NCBI GenBank assembly: GCA_014193315.1 | Contig: BJHS01000004.1 | Span: 15,153 to 79,152 of the forward strand | DNA length: 64,000 nt | Reading direction: 5' to 3' | From: Verrucomicrobiota bacterium | GTDB taxonomy: Bacteria > Verrucomicrobiota > Verrucomicrobiia > Opitutales > UBA953 | Shown here: one piece after another, positions 25,945 through 34,278 of the stretch | Layout: each line of letters opens with the position of its first letter | Numbering within the stretch: position 1 is the first letter of the stretch | Notes under the pieces: generated by a model | What the model was told of the DNA's origin: nothing | Database searches by the model: none | The model's input: the letters and a program-made list of their open reading frames with translations, nothing else | Translations under genes and position numbers: made by a program

Positions 25945-27411
25945 CTACCTTCCTTCTAGGAACTTGCGGATCTCGCCGGCGAGTTTGGCGCTCACGCCGG
26001 CGACCTCCGCGAGTTCCGCGTCCGTGGCCTTGCGCAGTTTCTGGATGCTGCCGAAGCGAGCGAGGAGGGCGGCCTTGCGCTTCGGTCCGAGGCCCGGCAT
26101 CTCGTCGAGCAGCGACTCGCGCAGTTTCTTGCTCCGCAGTTCCGCGTTGAAGGCGTTGGCGAAGCGGTGGGCTTCGTCGCGGATGCGCATGAGCAGGGCG
26201 AGGCCCACGTCGTGCCGCGGAAGCCGCAGCTCGCGCCCTTCGGGGAAGACGATCGTCTCCTCGCGCTTGGCCAAGCCGATGAGGGGTGGCGGCGTCAAGG
26301 CGGCCTCCCGGAAAGCCGCAAGCGCCGCGCCCACTTGCCCGAGGCCACCGTCGATGATCACGAGTTCCGGGAAGGAACGCCCCTCCTTGGCCAACCGCGC
26401 GTAGCGCCGGCCGACCACCTCGGTCATCGAGCGGAAGTCATCGTTGCCTTCGAACGACTTGATCTTGAAGCGCCGGTAGCCTGATTTGTCGGCCTGACCA
26501 TCGACGAAGCGCACCATCGACGCCACCGCGAGCGTCCCAGAGATGTGGGAGATGTCGAAGCACTCCGCCGTCGTCGGAGGCCGGGCCAGACCCAGCGAGG
26601 CCGCGAGTGAGTCGAGCGCCCCGGACTCGTCGCGGCGGGGCAGGGGGTCGTCGCGGAGGAAGCGCCGGGACTTCTCGGTCGTGCGGCGCAAGGCATCCAG
26701 CAAGTCGCGGAGCTCGGCGGCTTTTTCGTAGTCGCGCGCCGTCGCCGCCGTGCGCATCTCGACCTCGAGTTGGTCGGCCCATTCGCCGGCCTTGCCTTCG
26801 AGGAACCCGCAGGCCGCCGTCACGCGGGCGGCGTATGCCTCGGTGGTGACCTCGTTCGGGAGCTTTTGGATCTGCGAGCGGACGTCGCCGTAGAGTCGCC
26901 AGCGCCCGTCGGGCAGGAGCGTCGGGAGGGTGTCGCCCAGGAGGATGCCGAACTGCTTGCGCATCTCGTTCAAGGTCCGTCGGACCGCTTGCTGGTGGGG
27001 GAAGGGGCCGAAGTAGCGGCTGTTTTCGGTGGTCCGGACGCGGACGATCCGAAAGCGCGGGATGGGGTCGCCCAAGTCGACCCGGACCTGGGGGAACTGC
27101 TTGTCGTCGCGGAAGAGGATGTTCCAGCGGGGGCGCCAGCGCTTGATCAGCTTGCCTTCGAGGAGGAGGGCCTCGGTTTCGGAGCGGACCTCATGCCATT
27201 CCAGGTCGACCACGGTATCCATCATCGCGGCCACTTTGGGGGTCATCCGCTGCCGCGGCATGAAATAGGAGGCCAGCCGTTTCTTGAGGTCTTTGGCCTT
27301 CCCGACGTACACGACCAGGCCGGCGACATCCTTCATCAGGTAGACCCCGGGGGTGTGCGGCGCACGCCGTGCCTTCGCTTTCGGCGAAAGTTCTTCCCGG
27401 TCGGTTTGCAT
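25945..27411 (-). CDS. uvrC: Excinuclease ABC subunit C, short form without the cysteine cluster
   Basis: UvrC makes the dual incision in nucleotide excision repair. Domains in order: GIY-YIG nuclease (GVYLMKD and VVYVGKAKDLKKR, about 21-47), UVR motif (ATARDYEKAAELRDLL, about 225-240), the RNase H-like endonuclease domain starting ECFDISHISGT (about 285), with VIIDGGLGQV, and a C-terminal helix-hairpin-helix pair (DEMPGLGPKRKAALLARFGS). At 488 residues it is shorter than E. coli UvrC (610). The segment that normally holds RPCxxxxxxRCxxPC reads LPTLLPDGRWRLYGDVRSQ, so all four cysteines that bind the 4Fe-4S cluster are missing. The gene is divergent from cinA with only 46 bp between starts. 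Confidence 0.93.
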   Translation of the reverse strand: MQTDREELSPKAKARRAPHTPGVYLMKDVAGLVVYVGKAKDLKKRLASYFMPRQRMTPKVAAMMDTVVDLEWHEVRSETEALLLEGKLIKRWRPRWNILFRDDKQFPQVRVDLGDPIPRFRIVRVRTTENSRYFGPFPHQQAVRRTLNEMRKQFGILLGDTLPTLLPDGRWRLYGDVRSQIQKLPNEVTTEAYAARVTAACGFLEGKAGEWADQLEVEMRTAATARDYEKAAELRDLLDALRRTTEKSRRFLRDDPLPRRDESGALDSLAASLGLARPPTTAECFDISHISGTLAVASMVRFVDGQADKSGYRRFKIKSFEGNDDFRSMTEVVGRRYARLAKEGRSFPELVIIDGGLGQVGAALAAFREAALTPPPLIGLAKREETIVFPEGRELRLPRHDVGLALLMRIRDEAHRFANAFNAELRSKKLRESLLDEMPGLGPKRKAALLARFGSIQKLRKATDAELAEVAGVSAKLAGEIRKFLEGR

Positions 27412-27457
27412 TTTGGGCGGAGGCCCTTAAGCCTGCTCACCTGCCCCCGCCCCGCAA
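27412..27457. promoter_or_regulatory. 46-bp divergent start region of uvrC and cinA
   Basis: Only 46 bp separate the two start codons, so promoter elements of each gene must overlap the other's leader or coding region. The sequence is C-rich on the cinA side, with no Shine-Dalgarno for either gene. Confidence 0.4.
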
Positions 27458-28738
27458 ATGGAAACCTGTAAAAACCCCGCCCGCCAGGTGCTCGTGATCA
27501 ACATCGGGGACGAATTGCTGGATGGGATCCGGGAAAACGGTCACCTGCTTTGGTTGGGTGAGCAACTGGCCCGGTGCGGCCTGCCTATCACCCGTTCGGT
27601 GGTCGTGCGCGATGACGCGTCCGAAATCGCCCGCGAAATCGGCCAAAGTTGGGGCGCTTACGACTTGATTGTCACCACTGGCGGCATCGGGCCGACCTCC
27701 GATGATCACACCCGCGAGGCCGTCGCCGCCGCCTTGGGCGTCCGCTTGGGTCCGGTGCCTGCCGCCGAAGCCGCTTTACGTGAACGCTTCGCGCTCATTG
27801 GCCGCCAGGTCGCCGCGGCGGACCTCTCCCAGTGCACCGTGCCGCTCGGCGGCGAGAGCCTGCCCAACCCGCGCGGCACGGCCCCCGGCGTTTTCTTCCA
27901 CCGCGGCCGCTCCGCGCTTGCCATGCTGCCAGGGCCCTCGCTCGAGCTGCGTCCGATGTTCGAGCACGAGGTCATCCCGCGGCTGCAGGGCATCGGTTGC
28001 GCCTGCCAAGGCGAGGCCTACATCCAGGTTCGCACCTTTGGTCTTGGCGCGGTGCCGTTGGAGCAGGTCGTGCGCCCGCTGCTGGCGCCGGAGATGGTGC
28101 TGACCTTCGGCACTCACAACGGGGTGGTCGATGCGCGCATCTCCTCCGGCGGCAGCGGTGCCACCGCGGAGCACTTGCTCGAGCTCGCCCGGCGCATCCG
28201 CGACACCGTGGGCCACGACTTTGTCTGCACCGGGCATTCCTGCCTCGCCACCATCGTCGTCGAACAGCTCCGCTCGATGGAAAAGACCGTCGCGCTCGCG
28301 GAGTCCTGCACCGGCGGCTTGTTGGCCGACGCCTTCACGGACGTCCCCGGTGCCTCCAAGGTCTTCGCCGGTTCCGCCGTTTGTTACACCAACGATGCCA
28401 AGATGGGGATTCTCGGGGTCCCGGAATGCCTGCTGGCTCAGCATGGCGCGGTCTCCGCCGAGTGCGCCGTCGCGATGGCCACCGCCGCTGCCGAGAAATT
28501 TGCATCGGATTACGCCTTGGCGGTGACGGGTTACGCCGGGCCGGGTGGCGGGACTGACGCCGACCCGGTCGGCACCGTCTACTTGGGGTACGCCTCGCCC
28601 ACCGGTGTCTGGTCGCGGCGGGTCCACCTTCCCGGCGACCGGGCCCAGGTGAAGCTTCGGGCCGTCAATACCGCGCTCGACCTCATGCGCCGCAAGTTGA
28701 ACAAGTACCGCGTCGAGGATTTGATGCACGGGGCGTGA
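27458..28738 (+). CDS. cinA: CinA-like protein (MoCF/COG1058 domain plus NMN deamidase domain)
   Basis: The 426-residue protein has the N-terminal MoCF-like domain with NIGDELLDG and TTGGIGPTSDDHT (about 13-85), which in family members acts as ADP-ribose pyrophosphatase. The C-terminal CinA domain (about 265-420) has VALAESCTGGLLADAFTDVPG, GSAVCYTNDAK, and TGYAGPGG, the nicotinamide mononucleotide deamidase signature of PncC. Both activities serve NAD salvage. The full-length arrangement matches bacterial CinA proteins (about 410-430 residues). It is divergent from uvrC, a repair gene, which may be chance. Confidence 0.9.
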   Translation: METCKNPARQVLVINIGDELLDGIRENGHLLWLGEQLARCGLPITRSVVVRDDASEIAREIGQSWGAYDLIVTTGGIGPTSDDHTREAVAAALGVRLGPVPAAEAALRERFALIGRQVAAADLSQCTVPLGGESLPNPRGTAPGVFFHRGRSALAMLPGPSLELRPMFEHEVIPRLQGIGCACQGEAYIQVRTFGLGAVPLEQVVRPLLAPEMVLTFGTHNGVVDARISSGGSGATAEHLLELARRIRDTVGHDFVCTGHSCLATIVVEQLRSMEKTVALAESCTGGLLADAFTDVPGASKVFAGSAVCYTNDAKMGILGVPECLLAQHGAVSAECAVAMATAAAEKFASDYALAVTGYAGPGGGTDADPVGTVYLGYASPTGVWSRRVHLPGDRAQVKLRAVNTALDLMRRKLNKYRVEDLMHGA

Positions 28739-28967
28739 GGGTAGGGCGGGCGCAGGCCTGCCCAGGGCCGGGGTCAGGGCTTGGTGATGCATCTTGGTAG
28801 GGCTGACCGTCCCCGGTCGGCCGCTGGCATGGGCTCAGACTTTAGCGTGCGCCTCTGCCCTATCCGCCAACCGCTAACCGCTAGCCGCTAACACCTCTCG
28901 GGGCCGTCTTTAGGCCTGCGCATGACAAAGGATTGCCATACGGGGGGAGGTGGGGAGATTGGCGGGG
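28739..28967. other. Intergenic region between cinA and holA
   Basis: This 229-bp gap starts with a short GC hairpin (GGGCGCAGGCCTGCCC, 28748-28763), then half a cruciform element (28796-28840), then a short CCGCTAAC-like tandem run (28866-28892). No ORF is credible in it. The promoter of holA is not identified. Confidence 0.45.
28796..28840 (+). repeat. Dispersed cruciform intergenic element, half copy C
   Basis: GGTAGGGCTGACCGTCCCCG and the bases following, through CGGTCGGCCGCTGGCATGGG, match the complement of the right half of copy A with one substitution and then lose similarity after a small deletion. It is on the opposite strand to A and B but, like them, in sense with the gene that ends before it (cinA, 58 bp upstream). 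Confidence 0.75.
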
Positions 28968-30086
28968 ATGCCCGGGTATCTCGCCATCGTCGCCGGCAAA
29001 GACGAATTCCTCGTCGATCGGGACGCGCGTGCCTTCTACGACCAAGCCCGTGCGGCCGCCGGGGCGGAAGCCGACGCTGAGATCATGGCGGGGACGATCC
29101 TGCGGGTGGACGACGCGACTTCGATTGAGGCGCGTTTCGTCGAAACGGTGAACACCCGTTCGATGTTCGGCGGCAAGCGCGTCCTGTGGTTGCGTAACTT
29201 CAACTGGGTCGCCGATACCGTACAGTCTCGTTCGGAGGAGGTGAAGGCGTCGCTCGCTCGCCTGCTGGAGGCGGTCACGGAGGCGGAGCCCGACGTCGCC
29301 ATCGTGATCTCCGCCACGCCTTACGATGGTCGCCGCAAGGACCTGGCGAATCTCAAGTCTGTGGCCCAGGAGTTCGTCTTGCATTCCCCCGCGGCCAAGT
29401 CGCCCTTCGGTGGCGATGACCCGCAGGCGGAGATGCAGGTCGGCTTGGCCACCCAGCACCTAAAGTCGCTCGGGGTGAAGTTCGACCGGGCCGTGCCCGA
29501 GGCGATCGTGGCGCGGGTGGGGCAGTCGACGCGTCTCGTGCTGGTCGAGTGCGAGAAACTCGCGAACTACGCCGGCCCCGGTGGTGCGCTCACGGAGGCC
29601 GACGTCCTTCTGCTTGTCCCGCCCTTTGGCGATGGCGATTTCTTCGAGCCGATCGAGGCGCTGGCGGCCCGCGACCTGAAGTGGGGCCTTGCGTCGCTCG
29701 ACCGTTATTTCTTCAACGAGTCCTCGGCCCGCCCCCTGCTTTCGGCGCTGCAGAACCGCCTGCGGCTCCTCATCCAGATCCGCTGCCTCGTCGATTCGGG
29801 CGATTTCCGGGTGACCACGGCGGGTCTGTCCAAGGGGCAGTTCGAGACCGCCAGCGGCCGCCATGGCCCGACCTTCGGCTCGGCGGCCAAGTCCTCCGCC
29901 AACCTATTCTCCCAGAACGTCTGGTACATCAGCAACAAGGTCGCTCCCGCGGCCGCCCGCTATTCCTTGGCCGAGCTGGTGGATCTCCAGCTGGCCTGCG
30001 CCGACTGCTTTGACGCCTCCAATCGCGGCGAGGACGAATCCTCCGTGCGCGCCTTGTTCCTGCGGGCGCTTGCCGTCCGCCGCTAG
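28968..30086 (+). CDS. holA: DNA polymerase III subunit delta
   Basis: The 372-residue protein fits the HolA family: an AAA+-like N-terminal domain without a Walker A motif and a C-terminal collar domain (about 210-372) with LDRYFFNESSARPLLSALQNRLRLLIQIR, the family's best-conserved stretch. Delta opens the beta clamp in the clamp-loader complex. The start at 28968 (MPGYLAI) leaves the fold complete; the tracked start adds six residues. Identification is by family pattern rather than a single catalytic motif. purB follows 19 bp later. Confidence 0.85.
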   Translation: MPGYLAIVAGKDEFLVDRDARAFYDQARAAAGAEADAEIMAGTILRVDDATSIEARFVETVNTRSMFGGKRVLWLRNFNWVADTVQSRSEEVKASLARLLEAVTEAEPDVAIVISATPYDGRRKDLANLKSVAQEFVLHSPAAKSPFGGDDPQAEMQVGLATQHLKSLGVKFDRAVPEAIVARVGQSTRLVLVECEKLANYAGPGGALTEADVLLLVPPFGDGDFFEPIEALAARDLKWGLASLDRYFFNESSARPLLSALQNRLRLLIQIRCLVDSGDFRVTTAGLSKGQFETASGRHGPTFGSAAKSSANLFSQNVWYISNKVAPAAARYSLAELVDLQLACADCFDASNRGEDESSVRALFLRALAVRR

Positions 30087-30105
30087 TCCTGCTATAACCC
30101 TTCCG

Positions 30106-31536
30106 ATGGAATCCGACTTCGTTCCCAACGTCCTCGCCGATCGCTACGCCTCCCCGGCGATGAAGGCCATCTGGTCCACCCGTGGCCGGGTCATCCTGGA
30201 GCGCGAGTACTGGATCGCCGTGATGAAGGCCCAGCGCGACCTCGGGCTCGACCTCCCCGCCGAGGCCATCGCCGCCTACGAGCGCGTCAAGGATCAGGTC
30301 GACCTTGAGTCCATCCGCGTCCGCGAGGAGACCACCCGCCACGACGTCAAGGCGCGCATCGACGAGTTCTGCGCCCTGGCCGGCCACCAGCATGTCCACA
30401 AGGGGCTGACCAGCCGCGATCTCACCGAGTCCGTCGAGCAGCTGCAGGTTTTCCGTTCCCTGCAGTTGATTCGCGCCAAGCACGTCGCCGCCCTCGCCGC
30501 CCTGGCGCGCCGCGCCGTCGCCGACCGCGACGTGCTCATCGCCGCCCGCACGCACAATGTCGCCGCGCAGCCCACCACCGTCGGCAAACGCTGGGCGATG
30601 TTCGGCGAGGAATGCCTCCGCGGCACGGCCCAGTTGGACGCGGCGCTCGGCGCCTTCGCGGCCCGCGGCCTCAAGGGCGCGGTCGGCACGCAGCTCGACC
30701 AGCTCACGCTCTTCGCCGGCGACCTCGCCAAGGTCGCCCAGCTCGAGCAGCGCGTGCTCGCGCACCTCGGAATCCCGCATGCCCTCGGGGCCGTCGGTCA
30801 GGTCTACCCGCGCTCGATGGACCTCGAGGTCGTCGCCGCCCTCGTCTCCGCCGCCTCCGGCCCGTCCTCTTTCGCCCGCACCCTGCGTCTCATGGCCGGT
30901 CACGAGCTCGCCAGCGAGGGCTTCCTGCCCGGTCAGGTCGGCTCCTCGGCGATGCCGCACAAGATGAACGCCCGCACCTGCGAGCGCATCAACGGCTTCC
31001 TCGTCATCCTGCGCGGGCACCTCGCCATGGCCGCCTCCCTCGCCGGCGACCAGTGGAACGAGGGCGACGTCTCCTGCTCGGTCGTGCGCCGCGTGCTCCT
31101 GCCCGACGCCTTCCTGGCGATTGATGGTCTGCTCGAGGCCTTTCTCACCGTGCTCGGCCAGATGGAGGTCAATCGTCCGGTCATTGACCGCGAATCGCGC
31201 CACTACCTGCCTTTCCTGCTCACCACGACCTTCCTTATGGAGGCCGTCAAGGCCGGCGCCGGTCGCGAGGAGGCCCACGAGGCCATCAAGGAGCACGCCG
31301 TCGCGGTCGCCCGCGACCTGCGAGCCGGCAAGACGGAGCGTAATGACCTCGTCGACCGACTGGCGGCCGACGCACGCCTCAAGTTGCCCAAGACCGTCTT
31401 GCTCGACGCGGTGACTAAGGCCGGGGAGTTGACCGGCGCGGCCGGGGCCCAGGTCGATGCCTTCGCCGCCCAGGCCGCCGCCTGGTCCGCCAAGGTCCCG
31501 GCATCGGCCCAGATCAAGCCCGGACGCATTCTCTGA
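30106..31536 (+). CDS. purB: Adenylosuccinate lyase
   Basis: The 476-residue enzyme of the fumarase/aspartase superfamily catalyses two steps of purine synthesis, release of fumarate from SAICAR and from adenylosuccinate. It shows the early VLADRYASPAMKAIWS, HNVAAQPTTVGKRW with the catalytic His near 150, and the superfamily signature GSSAMPHKMNA near residue 282 with the mobile catalytic Ser. The tracked ORF extends 81 codons back into holA, so the start is set at MESDFVP (30106). No Shine-Dalgarno is present. Confidence 0.93.
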   Translation: MESDFVPNVLADRYASPAMKAIWSTRGRVILEREYWIAVMKAQRDLGLDLPAEAIAAYERVKDQVDLESIRVREETTRHDVKARIDEFCALAGHQHVHKGLTSRDLTESVEQLQVFRSLQLIRAKHVAALAALARRAVADRDVLIAARTHNVAAQPTTVGKRWAMFGEECLRGTAQLDAALGAFAARGLKGAVGTQLDQLTLFAGDLAKVAQLEQRVLAHLGIPHALGAVGQVYPRSMDLEVVAALVSAASGPSSFARTLRLMAGHELASEGFLPGQVGSSAMPHKMNARTCERINGFLVILRGHLAMAASLAGDQWNEGDVSCSVVRRVLLPDAFLAIDGLLEAFLTVLGQMEVNRPVIDRESRHYLPFLLTTTFLMEAVKAGAGREEAHEAIKEHAVAVARDLRAGKTERNDLVDRLAADARLKLPKTVLLDAVTKAGELTGAAGAQVDAFAAQAAAWSAKVPASAQIKPGRIL

Positions 31537-31629
31537 GGGTTTCCGCGGTCGCGAGGGCGGGGGAGGGTTTTCCGTGTTGCCAAGGGGCGGGGGGCTTCCC
31601 ACAACCCAATTTTCAACCTGTTCCCTCCC

Positions 31630-32928
31630 ATGTCCTCCCTACAAGGCAATCTCCTCGTCGCGCAAAGCGGCGGCCCCACGCCCGTCATCAACGCCAGCCT
31701 CGCCGGAGTCATCGCCGAAGCCCTCAACCATGAGGACGATATCCCGGAAATCTATGGTGCCTTGAACGGCATCCAGGGCGTCCTGAACGAAAACCTGGTC
31801 GACCTCGCCGCCGAGTCCCAGCAGACCCTCCGCGCCCTCCACCACACCCCCGGCGCCGCCCTCGGCACCTGCCGCTATAAGGTCAAAAAGGCCGAGGACC
31901 TCGACCGCATCCTGCAGGTCTTCGAAGCCCACAACATCCGCTACTTCCATTACATCGGCGGCAACGACTCCCAGGATACCGCCGCGAAGATCGACGCCCT
32001 CGCCAAGGAGCGCGGCTACGAGCTCCGCGTCATCGGCGTGCCGAAGACCATCGACAACGACATGCCCCTCACCGACCACAGCCCGGGCTTCGGTTCCGTC
32101 GCCAAGCACATCGCCCTGACCGTCCGCGAGATGTCCCTCGACAACGCCGCCATGGGCCAGAACGACTTCGTCTCCGTCCTTGAGGTCATGGGCCGCAACG
32201 CCGGCTGGCTCGCCGCCTCCTCCGTCCTTGCGCACCGCCGCGACAAGTCGGACGACAAGCAGGTGAAGAACACCCATTACACCTGCGCCGCCCCGCACAT
32301 CGTGCTGCTGCCGGAAGTCCCGTTCAACGCCGACAACTTCATCAAGCGCGTCGAGGAAGTCCTCAAGAGCAACGGCCACTGTTTCGTGGTCGTCTCCGAA
32401 GGCGTCCAGGACGAGGCCGGCAATTACCTCGGCGCCGACACCTCGAGCACCGACGCTTTTGGCCATGCCGTGCTCGGCGGCGCCGGCGAATCCCTCCGCA
32501 ACCTCGTCGAGGAACGTTTTTCGGGCGTCAAGGCTCGCGCCTCCAAGCTGGGCATCGCCCAGCGCTCCGCCTCGCACAGCGCCTCCAAGACGGACGTCGA
32601 CGAAGCCTTCCTCTGCGGCGGCGAAGCGGTCAAGGCCGCGGTCGCTGGTGAATCTGGCAAGATGGTCATCCTCACCCGCTCCGAGAAGGAGAACTACGCC
32701 GTGAAGACGATGCTCGCCCCGCTCACCGAGATCGCCAACGGCGTGAAGGCTTTCCCCGATAAGTGGATCGGAGAGGACCGCATGTCCATCCACCCGGACT
32801 TCGTGCGCTACGCCCTGCCTCTCATCCAAGGTGAGCTTCAACTGCCTTACGAACAGGGACTTCCGCGTTACGCACAGCTCTCGGCGATCCGCGTCCAGCG
32901 CCGCCTCGAGAAGTTTGTTTCGGCCTAA
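31630..32928 (+). CDS. pfp: Pyrophosphate-dependent 6-phosphofructokinase
   Basis: The 432-residue protein is a PFK. It has the phosphate-binding GGPTPVINAS (14-23), GGNDSQDTAAK (110-120) and GVPKTIDNDMPLTDH (136-150). Lys139 in place of the Gly of ATP enzymes and the Asp of GGND mark the PPi-using type. MGRNAGWLAASS follows as in all PFKs. The reaction is reversible and replaces or complements ATP-PFK and fructose bisphosphatase. The gene stands alone after purB (93-bp gap) and ends in a clear intrinsic terminator. Confidence 0.92.
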   Translation: MSSLQGNLLVAQSGGPTPVINASLAGVIAEALNHEDDIPEIYGALNGIQGVLNENLVDLAAESQQTLRALHHTPGAALGTCRYKVKKAEDLDRILQVFEAHNIRYFHYIGGNDSQDTAAKIDALAKERGYELRVIGVPKTIDNDMPLTDHSPGFGSVAKHIALTVREMSLDNAAMGQNDFVSVLEVMGRNAGWLAASSVLAHRRDKSDDKQVKNTHYTCAAPHIVLLPEVPFNADNFIKRVEEVLKSNGHCFVVVSEGVQDEAGNYLGADTSSTDAFGHAVLGGAGESLRNLVEERFSGVKARASKLGIAQRSASHSASKTDVDEAFLCGGEAVKAAVAGESGKMVILTRSEKENYAVKTMLAPLTEIANGVKAFPDKWIGEDRMSIHPDFVRYALPLIQGELQLPYEQGLPRYAQLSAIRVQRRLEKFVSA

Positions 32929-32950
32929 GCCGAGCCTTAAAGTTATTCAC

Positions 32951-32987
32951 AAGAGCCCCTGCCACTCGGTGGGGGTTCTTTGTTTTT
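32951..32987 (+). terminator. Intrinsic terminator of pfp
   Basis: A GAGCCCCTGCC stem with ACTC loop and GGTGGGGGTTC return arm (one or two G-T pairs) is followed by TTTGTTTTT. It sits 23 bp after the pfp stop. A TTATTCACA sequence (32943-32951) immediately precedes it. Confidence 0.85.
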
Positions 32988-33011
32988 AAGGGGTTGCCTC
33001 CCCCGGGCGGT

Positions 33012-33036
33012 CAGGTAGGTTATTTACCCCTACCCC
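33012..33036 (+). promoter_or_regulatory. Small hairpin in the leader of the FecR-domain gene
   Basis: GGTAGG (33014-33019) and CCTACC (33029-33034) form a 6-bp inverted repeat 15 bp before the start codon. The CAGGTAGG start resembles the end of the cruciform element. It may influence translation initiation; function is guesswork. Confidence 0.35.
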
Positions 33037-33048
33037 AACTAGGTAATT

Positions 33049-34158
33049 ATGTGTATCTCTCCGCGGAATTTCTGTCTCCTGGCCCTCGGGTTCCTCCCAG
33101 TGCTTGCCTTCGCCGCGTTGACCAACGGCAAGGTGCAGGTCGGCATCGTCAAGGATGAGGCCTACCTCTACGATAAACAGGGCAAGAAGGAGCCGCTCAA
33201 GAGCGCCCGTGTCTTCCAGGAAGGCTTCCGCGTGGAGACCACGGCGCAGAATACCGTCGAGCTCATTCTTTCCAACGGCTCGACCCTGATTGTCAGCCCG
33301 GACACGCTCCTTGAGGTGAAGACTTTCCGACAGGTCGTCTCGAACCTCATCGTCGAAGGGGAGTACCAGAAACTGGACAAGGAACCCAGCCCGTCGATCA
33401 CCGAGATCGAGGTCATCCGGGGTAAAGTCATCGGCGAGGTGCGTAAACTCAACCCGCAGTCCTCTTACACGATCAAGACGCCCGTCGGCGTTGCGCGCAT
33501 TCGCGGCACCATCTACACCGTCGAGTTTGCCGACAACGGCAAGGGCACCGGCACGCTCAATATCGCCTGCGTTCGCGGGTCCGTTGAGGCGACCGTTTTT
33601 GCCGCCAATACTGGCCCGATCGCGGTGAAGCCCGGCGACAATCTTTCCGTGCAAGCCCCGGTGCCGAAGCCGGTGGAAGCGCCCAAGCCCACCGAAGGCA
33701 CCAAGCCGACCGAGGGCACGAAGCCGACGGAAGGGACCACGCCGACCGAAGGTACCGCGCCCGCCGCCCCGGTGGAAGCCCCTCCCGCACCTCCTCCCGT
33801 GATCACCTTGGCCCCGATGAATTCGGCCCAACTGGGTAGTGTGGCCACCACGCTCGCCACGGTGAGCTCACTGGACCAAGGCGTCGCCGCCACGGTTAAG
33901 AACATGGCCGATAACGCGCCGCCGCCCCCGCCGCCCGCCACCCCGGTCACCACGACCAATGCGGATGGCACGACCACGACGACCACGCCCGCGCCGGAGA
34001 TCCCTCCTTCCAAGCCTTTGACCCCTCCGACGACCCCGACGAACACCAGTTCCGGCGGCGGTACTTCCGCGGCCGATACGGTGCAGAAGGTCACCGAGAC
34101 GGTGCAGAAGACCGTCGAGAAGCAGACTCAGACCAACCCGTCCCCGACCGGCGGTTAA
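33049..34158 (+). CDS. Exported FecR-domain protein with Pro/Thr-rich tail
   Basis: The 369-residue protein has a signal peptide (about 1-22) and a FecR-type beta domain (about 45-185): AQNTVELILSNGSTLIVSPDT, a run rich in charged residues, then PVGVARIRGTIYTVEF, where FecR proteins have their conserved VRGT-like strand. The rest is low complexity with four PTEGT repeats near residue 215, poly-Pro, and Thr/Lys-rich sequence. It lacks a transmembrane anchor and the N-terminal sigma-binding part, so it is not an anti-sigma factor like E. coli FecR; such secreted FecR-domain proteins in PVC bacteria have unknown roles. Start fits the signal peptide. Confidence 0.75.
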   Translation: MCISPRNFCLLALGFLPVLAFAALTNGKVQVGIVKDEAYLYDKQGKKEPLKSARVFQEGFRVETTAQNTVELILSNGSTLIVSPDTLLEVKTFRQVVSNLIVEGEYQKLDKEPSPSITEIEVIRGKVIGEVRKLNPQSSYTIKTPVGVARIRGTIYTVEFADNGKGTGTLNIACVRGSVEATVFAANTGPIAVKPGDNLSVQAPVPKPVEAPKPTEGTKPTEGTKPTEGTTPTEGTAPAAPVEAPPAPPPVITLAPMNSAQLGSVATTLATVSSLDQGVAATVKNMADNAPPPPPPATPVTTTNADGTTTTTTPAPEIPPSKPLTPPTTPTNTSSGGGTSAADTVQKVTETVQKTVEKQTQTNPSPTGG

Positions 34159-34185
34159 GCGTCGAATCATGACGCCCCCCCCCTG

Positions 34186-34210
34186 CGGACCCGGCCTGGT
34201 GCCGGGTCCG
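34186..34210 (+). terminator. Strong hairpin after the FecR-domain gene
   Basis: A perfect 10-bp stem CGGACCCGGC/GCCGGGTCCG with loop CTGGT lies 27 bp after the stop. The T-run is short (TCGTTTG), so termination may be incomplete or need a factor. Confidence 0.6.
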
Positions 34211-34278
34211 TCGTTTGGAGGGGTATCCTGCATTTTCTCCTCTCGCTTTGCCGGGGGTCATCGCCATCCTCCGACCTT

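Noticed and set aside
25527-26150. ORFs 25527-25790 (-) and 25794-26150 (+)
   Set aside because: They run through the second cruciform copy and into uvrC on the other strand; no domain and unusual composition.
29929-31602. 557-residue minus-strand ORF over holA/purB
   Set aside because: Antisense of purB, which has clear family motifs; the shadow has none.
33690-33760. PTEGT tandem repeat as a mobile or phase-variable element
   Set aside because: Units are 15-18 bp with synonymous differences and stay in frame; it is a low-complexity linker.
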